Position numbers and translations under genes: made by a program. Below, one piece after another: positions 5,888 to 6,289 of a stretch of DNA of 6,289 bases. The notes beneath the pieces are model-generated. The model had not been told where the DNA came from and made no database searches. It saw nothing but the letters and a program-made list of their open reading frames with translations. Source of the DNA: an uncultured bacterium (GTDB lineage Bacteria; Patescibacteriota; Minisyncoccia; Phycocordibacterales; CAIZLB01); assembly GCA_903864515.1 (NCBI GenBank), contig CAIPFZ010000007.1, positions 1-6,289 of the forward strand. Reading direction: 5' to 3'. Each line of letters starts with the position of its first letter. Positions within the stretch are counted from its first letter, which is position 1.

Positions 5888-5916
5888 AATGTAGCAAATT
5901 ATCACATTAAAAACAA
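5888..5916 (-). promoter_or_regulatory. Putative extended -10 promoter of tRNA-Ile
   Basis: On the minus strand TTGTTT (5916-5911), a 17-bp spacer ending in TGC, then TACATT (5893-5888), forming TGnTACATT. The predicted start near 5881 is about 64 nt before the tRNA. It supports transcription of the tRNA separately from 16S. Confidence 0.5.
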
Positions 5917-5984
5917 GTACAAATTAAACTAAGCACGCACCGCCGTCCATATCAAATGCATGTGGGGCGAATTTTTAAGCAAAT

Positions 5985-6004
5985 AAAAAAACCGCACCGA
6001 GCGG
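5985..6004 (-). terminator. Rho-independent terminator after 16S rRNA
   Basis: On the minus strand CCGC-UCGGU-GCGG (6004-5992) is followed by seven U residues (5991-5985). The stem is short but GC-rich, and the U-tract is good. It lies between 16S and tRNA-Ile, about 220 nt past the 16S end. Confidence 0.7.
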
Positions 6005-6112
6005 AGATTTTATCATATTAAATATGTTTCTCTTTGGCGACTAAATGACAACCTCAAACATCCTTATTTCTGTTCTGTTTGGCCTGGCCTTGTTCCCAGG
6101 AGGCAGTATATT

Positions 6113-6211
6113 TAGGTTATACCTTCCATATGCATTCATGAGGCATATTCTCTTGAGCTTAATTGCTTAAGTTCGATCAACCGTATTCAGCTAATACATG
6201 AAATTCATGTA
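6113..6211 (-). other. Hairpin-rich 16S trailer
   Basis: This is the non-coding spacer after 16S, with no credible gene. It holds a run of hairpins: TACATGAA/TTCATGTA (6195-6211, one base at the centre), GAGCTTAA/TTAAGTTC (6155-6174, TTGC loop, one G-U in RNA), ATATGC/GCATAT (6128-6148) and AGGT/ACCT (6113-6123). The first starts about 12 nt past the 16S end. They may be RNase processing sites or part of the 16S leader-trailer stem, whose other half is outside the window. The rest of 5818-6222 holds only the tRNA promoter and the terminator listed separately. Confidence 0.45.
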
Positions 6212-6222
6212 CGCATTTTTCA

Positions 6223-6289
6223 AATTGAATTGTTCCACGACCAGCTTCCGCTAGCCGTGCCTTGTTACGACTTACTCCCTGTCGATGAA
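6223..6289 (-). rRNA. 16S rRNA, 3' end (partial)
   Basis: The minus strand contains the universal AAGTCGTAACAAGG (6273-6260), preceded by the 3' strand of helix 44. After it comes helix 45, CACGGCUAGC-GGAA-GCUGGUCGUG, a 10-bp stem with the conserved GGAA tetraloop. The next bases are GGAACA (usual GGAUCA), then AUUCAAUUUG where ACCUCCUUA normally stands, so no anti-Shine-Dalgarno is visible. The 3' end at 6223 is set by length analogy with E. coli. The remainder of the gene lies beyond the window edge. Confidence 0.93.

Noticed and set aside
5868..5890. Plus-strand TTGACT and TATAAT as a strong promoter
   Set aside because: The spacer is only 11 bp, too short for sigma70, and no gene follows on the plus strand.
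6098..6103. CCUCCU on the minus strand as the displaced 3' exon of an intron-split 16S
   Set aside because: The intervening segment of about 125 nt shows no group I or II features I can see, and CCUCC here is part of a CCTGG/CCAGG hairpin. Kept only as an alternative to test.
1..6289. CRISPR array, insertion sequence or prophage
   Set aside because: No regularly spaced repeats, transposase, integrase or phage-like gene is visible.

Overview
The window is AT-rich bacterial DNA. It carries the 3' end of a 16S rRNA gene, a tRNA-Ile(GAT), four recognisable protein genes and one small unknown. The best guess for the host is an uncultivated, reduced lineage, possibly Patescibacteria/CPR. This rests on an unusual 16S 3' end, a 16S gene with no 23S beside it, a MurA with a fused helix-turn-helix domain, and sparse Shine-Dalgarno use. 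It is an inference, and the sequence alone does not prove it. The standard genetic code fits: the five stops are TAG, TAG, TAA, TAA and TAA, with no in-frame UGA.

Left block (1-3154, minus strand): pyruvate kinase lies downstream of an XRE-type HTH fused to a MurA/enolpyruvyl transferase. Each has its own plausible sigma70-type promoter. The promoter of the fusion gene starts inside the terminator of the gene before it. It predicts a transcript beginning at or next to the ATG, and its -10 lies in a 20-bp inverted repeat, a candidate self-operator.

Centre (3155-5136): a divergent corrinoid pair. cbiZ (minus) encodes adenosylcobinamide amidohydrolase and cbiB (plus) encodes adenosylcobinamide-phosphate synthase. 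About 360 bp separate them. On the minus strand this spacer holds a compact cobalamin riboswitch: a B12 box, an L5 loop complementary to a downstream hairpin loop, and a mutually exclusive antiterminator/terminator pair ahead of cbiZ. CbiZ trims corrinoids to cobyric acid and CbiB re-attaches the aminopropanol arm. Together they look like a salvage or remodelling module that exchanges the lower ligand of scavenged corrinoids, probably switched down when cobalamin is plentiful. The two promoters overlap, and a 17-bp palindrome covers part of the cbiB promoter.

Right block (5137-6289): a hairpin terminator follows cbiB. An unrecognised 125-aa acidic, Cys-containing protein gene (minus) lies downstream of tRNA-Ile(GAT), which has its own extended -10 promoter. 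The roughly 400-nt stretch between the tRNA and 16S contains hairpins and a good Rho-independent terminator after 16S. 16S therefore appears to be transcribed separately from the tRNA and from any 23S gene. The 16S end keeps helix 45, but the bases that normally form the anti-Shine-Dalgarno CCUCC are replaced by an A/U-rich sequence.
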